A DNA stretch of 15,923 nucleotides from CAZBGR01 sp964491535 (GTDB lineage: Bacteria; Bacillota_I; Bacilli_A; RF39; UBA660). Positions within the stretch are counted from its first letter, which is position 1, and each line of letters opens with the position of its first letter. The position numbers and the translations under genes are program-made. This document shows, in pieces, positions 5,764 to 14,181 of the stretch. Under the pieces are notes generated by a model. The model was not told where the DNA came from and searched no databases. It saw nothing but the letters and a program-made list of their open reading frames with translations. The DNA is taken from contig CAZBGR010000019.1 of the NCBI GenBank assembly GCA_964491535.1, positions 1 through 15,923 on the forward strand, in the 5' to 3' direction.

Positions 5764-5803
5764 AAGGAGATATAATACTTAATTGGGTATTATAGTAAAT
5801 GAA
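5764..5803 (+). promoter_or_regulatory. rplL ribosome binding site separated from its ATG by a hairpin
   Basis: AAAGGAGA at 5763-5770 is the only good Shine-Dalgarno near rplL, but it sits 34 bases before ATG 5804. Between them TATAATAC (5771-5778) and GTATTATA (5787-5794) form a perfect 8-bp stem closing an 8-base loop. If the 24-base hairpin folds, the effective spacing falls to about 10 bases. An in-frame TTG (5783) lies in the loop. Confidence 0.65.
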
Positions 5804-6172
5804 ATGGCAAAAATAAAGAAAGAAGATTTTATTAAATCGTTAAAGGAAATGACTTTACTTGAAATTAATGAATTAGTTGAAGCTTTAAAAGAAGAATTTG
5901 GAATTGATCCTACTGCCCAAGTAGCAGCTGCTTCAGCCTCAGCTACTGTTGAAGCTGATACACCATCAGTAGTTAATCTTGTCTTAACTAATGTTGGACC
6001 TAATAAGATTCAAGTTATTAAGCTAATTAGAGAAATAACTAGTTTAGGTTTAAAAGAAGCTAAAGATATTGCGGATGCTGGTGGTAATATTAAAGATAAT
6101 CTTAATCTTGACGAAGCAAATGAATTAAAAGCCAAATTCGAAGAAATCGGTGCTGTTGTCGAATTAAAATAA
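5804..6172 (+). CDS. rplL: 50S ribosomal protein L7/L12
   Basis: A 122-residue L7/L12. The N-terminal dimerisation domain (KKEDFIKSLKEMTLLEINEL) is followed by an Ala/Ser-rich hinge (AQVAAASASATVEAD), then the C-terminal factor-binding domain with NKIQVIKLIREITSLGLKEA and the closing EEIGAVVELK. Four or six copies per ribosome recruit translation GTPases. Family members begin with Met-Ala just before the first helix, so I choose ATG 5804; an in-frame TTG at 5783 would add seven unusual residues. The Shine-Dalgarno is distant and seems to be bridged by a hairpin. The gene is co-transcribed with rplJ. No rsmJ-like gene lies between it and rpoB, unlike Bacillus. Confidence 0.95.
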   Translation: MAKIKKEDFIKSLKEMTLLEINELVEALKEEFGIDPTAQVAAASASATVEADTPSVVNLVLTNVGPNKIQVIKLIREITSLGLKEAKDIADAGGNIKDNLNLDEANELKAKFEEIGAVVELK

Positions 6173-6377
6173 ATTATTATAAGTTTTAAATTATCAGGAA
6201 TAGTTAATGAAAAAGATAATTATAATTAGCAATAAATATATGCCTAAATAATTTTTTGTGTCTTTAAAAGGTTAAATCATTGACAACTTTGAGTTTATTT
6301 GATAAAATGCTAAATTGTATTAAGTTTTTTCTTTTTAAACGTGTTCTTGGAATGAATATATCATACGGGGTGAAAAG
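6173..6377 (+). promoter_or_regulatory. rplL-rpoB intergenic region with rpoB promoter
   Basis: A 205-base gap. TTGACA (6280-6285), 17 bases, TAAAAT (6303-6308, five of six) with TG at 6300-6301 form a strong extended -10 promoter; transcription would begin near 6315 with a roughly 60-base leader. GGGGTGA (6365-6371) is the rpoB ribosome binding site. Only weak AT-rich inverted repeats are present after rplL, so I see no convincing terminator and read-through from rplJL into rpoBC is likely. Confidence 0.75.
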
Positions 6378-9300
6378 ATGGCCTATAAATTTCAAATGTT
6401 CGGATATTATCGAGAAAGGGCTACTTTCTCGAAAATAACAAATTCCCTTAATGTCGAAGATTTATTAGAAGTACAAAAAAGTTCCTATCAGTGGTTTATA
6501 ACTAAAGGAATAGAAGAAGTTTTAAATGATGTTTCACCGGTAGATAGTTTTTCCGGTTCTTTGTCGTTACGTTTTTTTGATCATTATTTTGAAGAACCAA
6601 GAAGTAATGTTAAAGAATGTAAGGATAAAGAAACAACTTTTACAGCCCCCTTAATGGTTTTAGCGAGGCTTTTTAATAATGAAACAGGTGAAGTTAAAGA
6701 ACAAGAAATATTCCTAGGTGATATGCCATTAATGACTGATAACGGGACTTTTATTATTAATGGGGCGGAACGAGCGATTGTTTCTCAATTAATAAGATCG
6801 CCTAGTGTTTATTTTAAGAAAGGTTTAGATAAAAACGGCAGACCTACTGTTAATGGAGAAATGATTCCTACTCGTGGAACATGGTTAGAATTTGAAATGG
6901 ATTCTCGTGATGTTCTTTATGTTAGAATTGATCGAACTAGAAAAGTGCCAGTAACTACTTTACTTAGAGCTTTCGGTTTATCATCAGATAGTGATATAAT
7001 TTCTCTTTTTGGAGAAGATGAATATCTTTTAAATACTATTGCTAAAGACTCAACTAAAGACACTGAAGAAGCTTTAATTGAAGTTTATGAAAAATTAAAA
7101 CCGGGCGAACCAGCTACCTTAGACAGTGCTAAGAATCAATTTATTACCCGTTTTTTTGATGATTTTCGTTATGATTTAGCGAAAGTAGGACGTTATAAAT
7201 TTAATAAAAAATTAAATATTAGTGAACGTTTATTAAATACAATTATTGCTGAAGATATTAAGGTTGGTAGAAAACTAATTGCTAAAAAAGGGACCTTAAT
7301 TACTAATGATTTATTAGAAATTATTAAACCTCATTTAGAGAAGGGCTATCATGAAGTAGAAGCTAAAATAAATGAAGATTTAGATTTTAATAATAAAATT
7401 CAAGTGCTTAAGGTTTATAGCAATGTTGATAAACAAAAAATAGTTACTATTATAGGTAATGATCAAAACGAGAAATTAAAAAGATTAACGATTCCTGATT
7501 TATATGCTACTGTTTCTTATTTCTTAAACTTACTTCAAAACATTGGTCATGTTGATGAAATAGATCATTTAGCTAATCGTAGAATTCGCCAGGTTGGAGA
7601 ATTATTACAAAATCAATTTAAAATTGGAATCACTAGAATGGAAAGAGTTATTAGGGAACGAATGACTACGATTGATATAGAAACAGCAACCCCTAAAATG
7701 TTAATTAATATTAGGCCGTTAACAGCTGTTATTAAGGAATTCTTTGGTAGTAGTCAATTATCACAATTTATGGATCAAGTAAATCCAATTGCCGAACTTA
7801 CTAATAAAAGAAGATTATCATCTTTAGGTCCTGGTGGTTTAGCTCGTGATCGAGCTGGAATGGAAGTTCGTGATGTTAATACTTCTCATTATGGACGTAT
7901 TTGTCCTATTGAATCACCAGAAGGTCAAAACATTGGTCTTATTACCTCTTTAGCTTGTTATGCAAAGATAAATGAGTATGGTTTTATTATGACCCCTTAT
8001 TGTCGAGTTAAAAATGGTAAACTAACTGATCAAATTGATTATTTGACGGCTGATGAAGAGGATTGTTATGTTATTAGTCAGGCTACTATTAAGATTAATG
8101 ATAAAAATGAAATTGTCGAACCTAAAGTTTTAGCACGTCACCGTGGAGGAGATTTTATTTTTAAAGCTAATCAGGTTGATTATATTGATGTTTCACCGCA
8201 GCAAATTATATCAGTGACGGCTAGTTGTATTCCTTTCTTAGAACACGATGATGCTAACCGAGCTTTAATGGGGGCTAATATGCAACGTCAAGCTTTACCC
8301 CTATTGAAACCAGAAGCTCCTATTATTGGTACGGGAATGGAATATATAGCGGCTAATTATAGTGGTGCGGTAGTAATGGCTAAAACTGATGGAGTAGTTG
8401 AATATGTAGATGGTCAAAAAATAGTTATTAAAAAAACAAAAAGTAAAGATGTTTATAAACTAATGAATTTTGAACGTTCTAATAATGCTACTTGTTATCA
8501 TCAAACACCAATTGTTAAAGTAGGGGATAAGATAACAAGTGGACAAATTATTAGTGATGGTCCTTGTATTGATCGTGGTGAATTAGCTTTAGGAAAGAAT
8601 GTAATTGTTGCTTTTATGACCTTTGAAGGTTATAACTTTGAAGATGCTGTTATTTTAAATGAACGTTTAGTTGTAGATGATGCTTATACTTCAATTAGAA
8701 TTGAAAAATATGATATAGAATGCCGTGATACTAAATTAGGGCCAGAGGAAATAACAAGGGACATTCCTAATGTTTCTGATGAAGCGAGAAAGAATTTAGA
8801 TGTTGATGGGATTGTTAGTGTGGGAACCGAAGTTAGTGAAGGTGATATTTTAGTTGGTAAGGTAACTCCTAAAGGGATGGTAGAATTAACCAGCGAAGAA
8901 AAATTATTACATGCTATTTTTGGTGAAAAGACTAGAGAAGTAAGGGATACTTCCCTTAGAGTAGCGCATGGTGCGGGAGGTATTGTTTGTGATGTTAAAG
9001 TTTTTACTAAAAAGGATAACGAAGAAATAGCGGCGGGTGTTAGTAAAGTAGTTAGAGTTTATATCGCGCAAAAAAGAAAAATATCAGTAGGGGATAAAAT
9101 GGCTGGTAGACACGGTAATAAAGGTGTTATTTCATTAGTTTTACCTCAAGAAGATATGCCTTATTTACCTGATGGAACACCAGTTGATATTATGTTAAAT
9201 CCTCAAGGGGTTCCTTCTAGAATGAATATTGGGCAATTATTAGAACTTCATTTAGGAATGGCAGCTAAAAAGTTAAAGATTCATATTGCTAGTCCTACTT

Positions 9301-9956
9301 TTGATGGTGCAGAACCAGAAGATATTAAAGATATTATGAAACAAGCTAACCTTGAAGAAGATGGCAAAACGATTCTTTATGATGGTCGTAGTGGTGAACC
9401 ATTTGATAACAGAGTTAGTGTCGGGGTTATGTATATTATTAAATTAGCTCATATGGTTGATGATAAATTACATGCTAGATCAACGGGTCCTTATTCTTTA
9501 GTTACTCAACAACCATTAGGCGGTAAAGCCCAATTAGGGGGACAACGTTTTGGAGAAATGGAAGTATGGGCTTTATATGCTTATGGAGCTGCTCACTTAT
9601 TACAAGAAATATTAACTGTTAAATCAGATGATGTAATTGGACGAGTAAAAGTTTATGAAGCTTTAGTAAAGGGTAATCCAATTATTCAAGCTAGTGTTCC
9701 TGAATCATTTAGGGTATTGATTAAAGAATTTCAAGCTTTAGGCTTAGATATCTCAATTATTAATGATAAAAATGAAGAAGTTGAATTAAAAGATTTAGAA
9801 GAAGAAGAAAATAAGCAAGTAAATTTATTATCAATTGAAGAAATAGAAAATACTACTTTTGATAATAAAGATGTTTTAATTAATTTTAATTTAAGTGATG
9901 AACAAAAAGAAGCCCAATCTAGAGAAGTAGATAATGATGAGGATGGTGATTTATAA
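6378..9956 (+). CDS. rpoB: DNA-directed RNA polymerase subunit beta
   Basis: A 1192-residue beta subunit, full length for Firmicutes. The rifampicin region runs from Gly457 (GSSQLSQFMDQVNPIAELTN) to about Leu483, followed by LGPGGLARDRAG and SHYGRICPIESPEGQNIGL. Downstream are the active-site segments NVIVAFMTFEGYNFEDAV, ISVGDKMAGRHGNKGVIS and the C-terminal GGQRFGEMEVWALYAYGA. The tail (about 1135-1192) is acidic and less conserved. The residue equivalent to E. coli His526 is Asn476, a change linked to rifampicin insensitivity; Asp466, Arg479 and Ser481 match the sensitive form. It forms the catalytic core with beta-prime. Its stop overlaps the rpoC start by one base (TAATG). Confidence 0.99.
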   Translation: MAYKFQMFGYYRERATFSKITNSLNVEDLLEVQKSSYQWFITKGIEEVLNDVSPVDSFSGSLSLRFFDHYFEEPRSNVKECKDKETTFTAPLMVLARLFNNETGEVKEQEIFLGDMPLMTDNGTFIINGAERAIVSQLIRSPSVYFKKGLDKNGRPTVNGEMIPTRGTWLEFEMDSRDVLYVRIDRTRKVPVTTLLRAFGLSSDSDIISLFGEDEYLLNTIAKDSTKDTEEALIEVYEKLKPGEPATLDSAKNQFITRFFDDFRYDLAKVGRYKFNKKLNISERLLNTIIAEDIKVGRKLIAKKGTLITNDLLEIIKPHLEKGYHEVEAKINEDLDFNNKIQVLKVYSNVDKQKIVTIIGNDQNEKLKRLTIPDLYATVSYFLNLLQNIGHVDEIDHLANRRIRQVGELLQNQFKIGITRMERVIRERMTTIDIETATPKMLINIRPLTAVIKEFFGSSQLSQFMDQVNPIAELTNKRRLSSLGPGGLARDRAGMEVRDVNTSHYGRICPIESPEGQNIGLITSLACYAKINEYGFIMTPYCRVKNGKLTDQIDYLTADEEDCYVISQATIKINDKNEIVEPKVLARHRGGDFIFKANQVDYIDVSPQQIISVTASCIPFLEHDDANRALMGANMQRQALPLLKPEAPIIGTGMEYIAANYSGAVVMAKTDGVVEYVDGQKIVIKKTKSKDVYKLMNFERSNNATCYHQTPIVKVGDKITSGQIISDGPCIDRGELALGKNVIVAFMTFEGYNFEDAVILNERLVVDDAYTSIRIEKYDIECRDTKLGPEEITRDIPNVSDEARKNLDVDGIVSVGTEVSEGDILVGKVTPKGMVELTSEEKLLHAIFGEKTREVRDTSLRVAHGAGGIVCDVKVFTKKDNEEIAAGVSKVVRVYIAQKRKISVGDKMAGRHGNKGVISLVLPQEDMPYLPDGTPVDIMLNPQGVPSRMNIGQLLELHLGMAAKKLKIHIASPTFDGAEPEDIKDIMKQANLEEDGKTILYDGRSGEPFDNRVSVGVMYIIKLAHMVDDKLHARSTGPYSLVTQQPLGGKAQLGGQRFGEMEVWALYAYGAAHLLQEILTVKSDDVIGRVKVYEALVKGNPIIQASVPESFRVLIKEFQALGLDISIINDKNEEVELKDLEEEENKQVNLLSIEEIENTTFDNKDVLINFNLSDEQKEAQSREVDNDEDGDL

Positions 9957-12900
9957 TGCTAGATGCTAATAAATTTGAAGCTTTAAAAATAGCTATTGCT
10001 TCACCTCTTAAAATTCGTTCTTGGTCTTATGGTGAAGTTAAAAAGCCAGAAACAATTAATTACCGAACTTTAAAACCAGAAAGAGATGGCCTTTTTTGTG
10101 AAAAGATTTTTGGTCCAACTAAAGATTATGAATGTAATTGTGGGAAGTATAAACGAATAAGATATAAAGGTATTACTTGTGATCGTTGTGGAGTTGAAGT
10201 TACTAAATCCAAAGTGCGCCGTGAACGAATGGGTCATATTGAATTAGCTAGTCCAGTATCTCATATTTGGTTTTTTAAAGGGACTCCTTCAAGAATGGGA
10301 TTATTATTAGATATGTCACCCCGTGATTTGGAAGAAGTTTTATATTTTGTTTCTTACGTGGTATTAGATGCTGGTAATACCCCTTTACAAAAGAAACAAA
10401 CTTTATCAGATAAAGAATATCTTGCATATTATGAAAAATATAGTACAGGCTTTAAAGTTGGGATGGGTGCAGAAGCTATTAAGGTATTATTAGAGGAAGT
10501 TAATTTAAAAAAAGAAATAGAAGTTATTAATCAAGAATTAGAAACGGCTAAGGGACAAAAGAGAATTAGATTTATTAAAAGATTAGAAGTTTTAGATGCT
10601 TTTTTAAGTTCTGGTAATAAACCAGAATGGATTATTTTAGATGCTTTACCAGTAATTCCACCTGATTTAAGACCAATGATTCAATTAGATGGTGGTAGAT
10701 TTGCTACTTCTGATTTGAATGATTTATATAGACGGGTAATTAATCGAAATAATCGTTTAAAGAAACTAATAGAATTAAATGCCCCTAATATTATTGTTAG
10801 AAATGAAAAAAGAATGCTTCAAGAAGCAGTTGATGCTTTGTTTGATAATGGAAGACGAGGCCGTAATGTAACAGGTGCTAATAACAGACCTTTAAAATCT
10901 TTAAGTAATATGTTAAAAGGGAAACAAGGTCGTTTTCGTCAAAACTTATTAGGTAAAAGAGTAGATTATTCAGGCCGTTCAGTTATTGTTGTAGGACCCG
11001 ATTTAAAGATGTATGAATGTGGAATTCCTAAAGAAATGGCTTTAGAATTATTTAAACCTTATGTAATTAGAGAATTAGTTCGTCAAGATATTATTCATAA
11101 TATTAAATCAGCTAAAAAGATGATTGAAAATCAAGATGAACGAGTCTGGGATATTGTTGAAGAAGTAATTAAAGAGCATCCAGTATTATTAAATAGAGCT
11201 CCAACTCTTCATCGTTTAGGAATTCAAGCTTTTGAACCAAAACTAATTAATGGTCGAGCGATTAGGCTTCATCCTTTAGTAACTACTGCTTTTAATGCTG
11301 ACTTTGATGGCGATCAAATGGCTGTCCATGTTCCTTTATCAGAAGAAGCTAAAGCAGAAGCTCGGATTTTAATGTTAGGGGCTAATAATATTTTAAATCC
11401 TAAAGATGGCAAACCAATTGTTACCCCAACGGAAGATATGATTTTGGGTAATTATTATTTAACAACCGAAAAAAAACAAGCTCAAGGAGAAGGTCGTGTT
11501 TTTAAAGATCCTAATGAAGCTTTAATGGCTTATGAACGAAGAGAAATAAGCCTTCATGCTCGGATTGCTATTCCAATAATTGCTTTTAGACATAAAGTAT
11601 TTACTGAAAAGCAGCAAACTAAATATTTAATTACTACCGTAGGAAAGGTGATTTTTAATGAAATATTACCTGATACTTTTCCTTATATAAATGAGGGAAC
11701 TGCTACTAATATTGAAAAAGTAACTCCTGAGCATTGTTTTATAGAAAGAGGCTTAATTATTTCTGACGAAATAGCTAAAAAACCTTTAATTGAAGCTTTT
11801 AATAAAGGGGTTTTAGAAAATATTATTGCTCAAGTCTTTAAACGTTATAAAACAACTGAGACCTCAATTATGTTAGATAAATTAAAACAATTAGGTTTTA
11901 AATACTCAACCAAAGCAGGGATAACTATCTCGATGAATGATATAAAAATGAGTGATATTAAAGAAGAAGTATTAAAAGAAAGTAATAAATTAGTTGAAAC
12001 GATTAACAAACAATTCCAAAGAGGTTTAATTACCGATCAAGAAAGACGGGATAAAGTTATTGCTATTTGGAATGAAGCTAAAAATAAAATTCAAAACGAA
12101 TTAGAAATTCGTTCCAAAGAAGATATTGATAATCCTATTTTTATGATGATGAATTCAAGATCAAGAGGTAATGTTTCTCAATTCGTTCAATTGGCTGGCA
12201 TTCGGGGGTTGATGTCTAAACCAAATGGAGAAACGGTTGAAATACCAATTATGTCATCATTTAAAGAAGGTTTATCAGTTTCTGAATACTTTTTATCTAC
12301 CCATGGTGCTAGAAAAGGATTAGCAGATACAGCTTTAAAAACATCTGATGCAGGTTATTTAACTAGAAGATTAGTTGATGTAGTCCAAGATGTAATCGTT
12401 AAAGAAGCTGATTGTGGAACTATCCAAGGAGTTACGGTTAGAGAATTAGCAGATGAAAAAGCTGGTATTTCAACCCTTCTTGAAAGTTTATACGATCGTA
12501 TTATTGGACGCTTTACTAATAAAAAGATTATTGATCCTAAAACAAAAGAACTTATTATTGATAAAGATGAAATGATTAATGAAGTGACTGCTGAAAAGAT
12601 TGTTAAAGCTGGTATTGAAGCAGTTGAAATAAGAAATATATTAACTTGTAAAACTCGTGGGGGTGTTTGTCAAAAATGTTATGGACGTAATTTAGCGACC
12701 GGTAATTTAGTAGAAATAGGTGAAGCTATTGGGATTATGTCCGCTCAATCAATTGGTGAACCAGGAACCCAGTTAACAATGAGAACCTTTCATACTGGAG
12801 GAACTGTTGTTGAAGATATTACCCAAGGTTTACCTCGGGTTCAAGAATTATTTGAAGCCCGTAATCCTAAAGGGAAAGCCACTATCGCTGAAATTAGTGG

Positions 12901-13591
12901 TAAGATAATTAAGATTGAACCATCAAATGGTAAACATAAAATTATTATTGAAAATGAAGTTACCAATAAAGAACATCTTACTAATTATGGATCTAAATTG
13001 AGAGTAAATGTCGGTAGTATTGTTTCAGCAGGTGATAAGCTAACTGAAGGTAATATTAATCCTAAGGAATTATTAACCGTTACCGATCCAATTACTGTTC
13101 AAGAATATATTTTAAAAGAAATTCAAAAAATATATTGTTCTCAAGGTGTTGGCATTGCTGATAAACATATCGAAATTATGGCTAGACGAATGATTTCTAA
13201 AATTAAAATTGTTGATGCTGGTGACACCGGATTATTAATTGGTAAATTAATTTCAATTAATGATTTTACTGATGCTAATAAAAAGGTAATTTTAAAAGGA
13301 AAGAAACCAGCTACCGGAAGACCTACTATTTTAGGAATTACTAAAGCATCTTTAGAAACTGATTCATTTTTATCGGCCGCTTCTTTCCAAGAAACAACTA
13401 GAGTCTTAACCGAAGCTTCAGTGCAAGGAAAAATAGATCGTTTAGAAGGTTTAAAAGAAAACGTTATTGTAGGTAAATTAATACCAGCAGGAACAGGTGT
13501 TAAAAGATATTCTAATGTTGAAATAGGATTAGTTAATAAATATTATGATGAAGAACCATTAGATGTCTTAGAGGAACAATTAATGGATTAA
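9956..13591 (+). CDS. rpoC: DNA-directed RNA polymerase subunit beta-prime
   Basis: A 1211-residue beta-prime subunit of normal Firmicute length. The N-terminal zinc ribbon has Cys60, Cys62, Cys75 and Cys78. The clamp and lid region includes NLLGKRVDYSGRSVIVVGP. The catalytic loop NADFDGDQMAVH carries the Mg-binding Asp449, Asp451 and Asp453. The second zinc site uses Cys820, Cys898, Cys905 and Cys908, close to the C814/C888/C895/C898 pattern of E. coli. The trigger-loop and bridge-helix parts (MSAQSIGEPGTQLTMRTFH) are intact. ATG 9956 overlaps the rpoB stop by one base, so the subunits are translationally coupled. A terminator follows 33 bases after the stop; rpsL does not follow. Confidence 0.99.
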   Translation: MLDANKFEALKIAIASPLKIRSWSYGEVKKPETINYRTLKPERDGLFCEKIFGPTKDYECNCGKYKRIRYKGITCDRCGVEVTKSKVRRERMGHIELASPVSHIWFFKGTPSRMGLLLDMSPRDLEEVLYFVSYVVLDAGNTPLQKKQTLSDKEYLAYYEKYSTGFKVGMGAEAIKVLLEEVNLKKEIEVINQELETAKGQKRIRFIKRLEVLDAFLSSGNKPEWIILDALPVIPPDLRPMIQLDGGRFATSDLNDLYRRVINRNNRLKKLIELNAPNIIVRNEKRMLQEAVDALFDNGRRGRNVTGANNRPLKSLSNMLKGKQGRFRQNLLGKRVDYSGRSVIVVGPDLKMYECGIPKEMALELFKPYVIRELVRQDIIHNIKSAKKMIENQDERVWDIVEEVIKEHPVLLNRAPTLHRLGIQAFEPKLINGRAIRLHPLVTTAFNADFDGDQMAVHVPLSEEAKAEARILMLGANNILNPKDGKPIVTPTEDMILGNYYLTTEKKQAQGEGRVFKDPNEALMAYERREISLHARIAIPIIAFRHKVFTEKQQTKYLITTVGKVIFNEILPDTFPYINEGTATNIEKVTPEHCFIERGLIISDEIAKKPLIEAFNKGVLENIIAQVFKRYKTTETSIMLDKLKQLGFKYSTKAGITISMNDIKMSDIKEEVLKESNKLVETINKQFQRGLITDQERRDKVIAIWNEAKNKIQNELEIRSKEDIDNPIFMMMNSRSRGNVSQFVQLAGIRGLMSKPNGETVEIPIMSSFKEGLSVSEYFLSTHGARKGLADTALKTSDAGYLTRRLVDVVQDVIVKEADCGTIQGVTVRELADEKAGISTLLESLYDRIIGRFTNKKIIDPKTKELIIDKDEMINEVTAEKIVKAGIEAVEIRNILTCKTRGGVCQKCYGRNLATGNLVEIGEAIGIMSAQSIGEPGTQLTMRTFHTGGTVVEDITQGLPRVQELFEARNPKGKATIAEISGKIIKIEPSNGKHKIIIENEVTNKEHLTNYGSKLRVNVGSIVSAGDKLTEGNINPKELLTVTDPITVQEYILKEIQKIYCSQGVGIADKHIEIMARRMISKIKIVDAGDTGLLIGKLISINDFTDANKKVILKGKKPATGRPTILGITKASLETDSFLSAASFQETTRVLTEASVQGKIDRLEGLKENVIVGKLIPAGTGVKRYSNVEIGLVNKYYDEEPLDVLEEQLMD

Positions 13592-13624
13592 AAGAGAAGA
13601 TATTAGAAAAAAATTGAAAACAAT

Positions 13625-13660
13625 AAAAAGGGTGGCTGAACCATCTTTTTTTTTTGTTTT
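13625..13660 (+). terminator. Intrinsic terminator after rpoC
   Basis: AAAAAGGGTGG (13625-13635) pairs with CCATCTTTTTT (13641-13651) around the loop CTGAA, with two G-T pairs, and a run of T residues extends to 13655 and again after one G. This is a typical strong rho-independent terminator that separates the rpoBC unit from the downstream retroelement genes. Confidence 0.9.
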
Positions 13661-13702
13661 TAAACAATCTTACTTTTACCTTACCTTTATCTTACTTTAA
13701 AA
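13659..13702 (+). repeat. 11-bp-period direct repeats (possible activator box)
   Basis: Three consecutive 11-base units begin with TTAC: TTACTTTTACC (13670-13680), TTACCTTTATC (13681-13691) and TTACTTTAAAA (13692-13702). A weaker fourth unit, TTTAAACAATC (13659-13669), precedes them. Repeats with 11-bp period on one face of the helix are typical of OmpR/PhoB/PhoP-type response regulator sites. They lie upstream of the candidate promoter of the retroelement operon. Confidence 0.45.
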
Positions 13703-13723
13703 ATACCCATCAAAATCTTTCTT

Positions 13724-13738
13724 ATGCTAAGATATAAA
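13724..13738 (+). promoter_or_regulatory. Candidate extended -10 promoter of the retroelement operon
   Basis: TATGC-TAAGAT (13723-13733) resembles an extended -10 (TG at 13725-13726, hexamer 13728-13733, four of six). TATAAA at 13733-13738 is an alternative. No -35 is recognisable 17 bases upstream, which would suit an activated promoter using the repeats at 13659-13702. GGGGAGG (13751-13757) is the ribosome binding site of the first gene. Confidence 0.4.
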
Positions 13739-13761
13739 TAATAATCACTTGGGGAGGCATT

Positions 13762-14181
13762 ATGAAGTATCGTATTCCCAAAGTAATATGGCCTAAAACC
13801 AAAAATAAGGTGTTAGAGATATTAAAAATTTATAATTATTACGCTTTATCGTTAATAGGGGAAAATCAATTAGAGTTCAATCGAGATTATAGCATTAAAC
13901 TAAAAATAATTGAAAACAAACATCTCATTATAGGAGTTGAAGAACAATTAAAAAGAAAATTACTTCTCGAACATGTTGTAAACTCTTATAACAAATTAAA
14001 TATAATTGAAAAGGAAATAATCTATCGTACTTATTTGTCTGAAAAGCAAGTAAATGATGATATTATTGCTAATGGTTTAGGGTTTTCAGTTAAATATTAT
14101 TATAAAATAAAAAAACAAACAATTATAAAATTAGCTTTCGCTTTGGGAGTTGAAGTTTTAAAGGGAGATGAAGATAATTAA
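13762..14181 (+). CDS. ArpU/sigma-region-4-like DNA-binding protein
   Basis: A 139-residue basic protein. Residues 1-75 are a helical N-terminal part without a recognised motif. The C-terminal half reads like sigma-70 region 4: LNIIEKEIIYRTYLSEKQ, then a helix-turn-helix around DDIIANGLGFSVKYYYKIKK and a last helix IIKLAFALGVEVL. This layout resembles ArpU-type phage late transcription regulators, which are small sigma-like factors; that match is from memory of the family and is tentative. It is first in the cluster with a good GGGGAGG site and overlaps the next gene by 14 bases, so it is probably co-transcribed with the reverse transcriptase. It may control the operon, possibly through the upstream repeats. 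No catalytic function is suggested. Confidence 0.6.
   Translation: MKYRIPKVIWPKTKNKVLEILKIYNYYALSLIGENQLEFNRDYSIKLKIIENKHLIIGVEEQLKRKLLLEHVVNSYNKLNIIEKEIIYRTYLSEKQVNDDIIANGLGFSVKYYYKIKKQTIIKLAFALGVEVLKGDEDN

Noticed and set aside
5748..5776. TATAAT at 5771-5776 as a separate rplL promoter
   Set aside because: A transcript starting about 7 bases after it would lack the only Shine-Dalgarno (5763-5770), and there is no -35; the bases are better explained as one arm of the hairpin.
6173..6279. Intrinsic terminator between rplL and rpoB
   Set aside because: Only weak AT-only inverted repeats occur and no stable stem directly precedes a T run.
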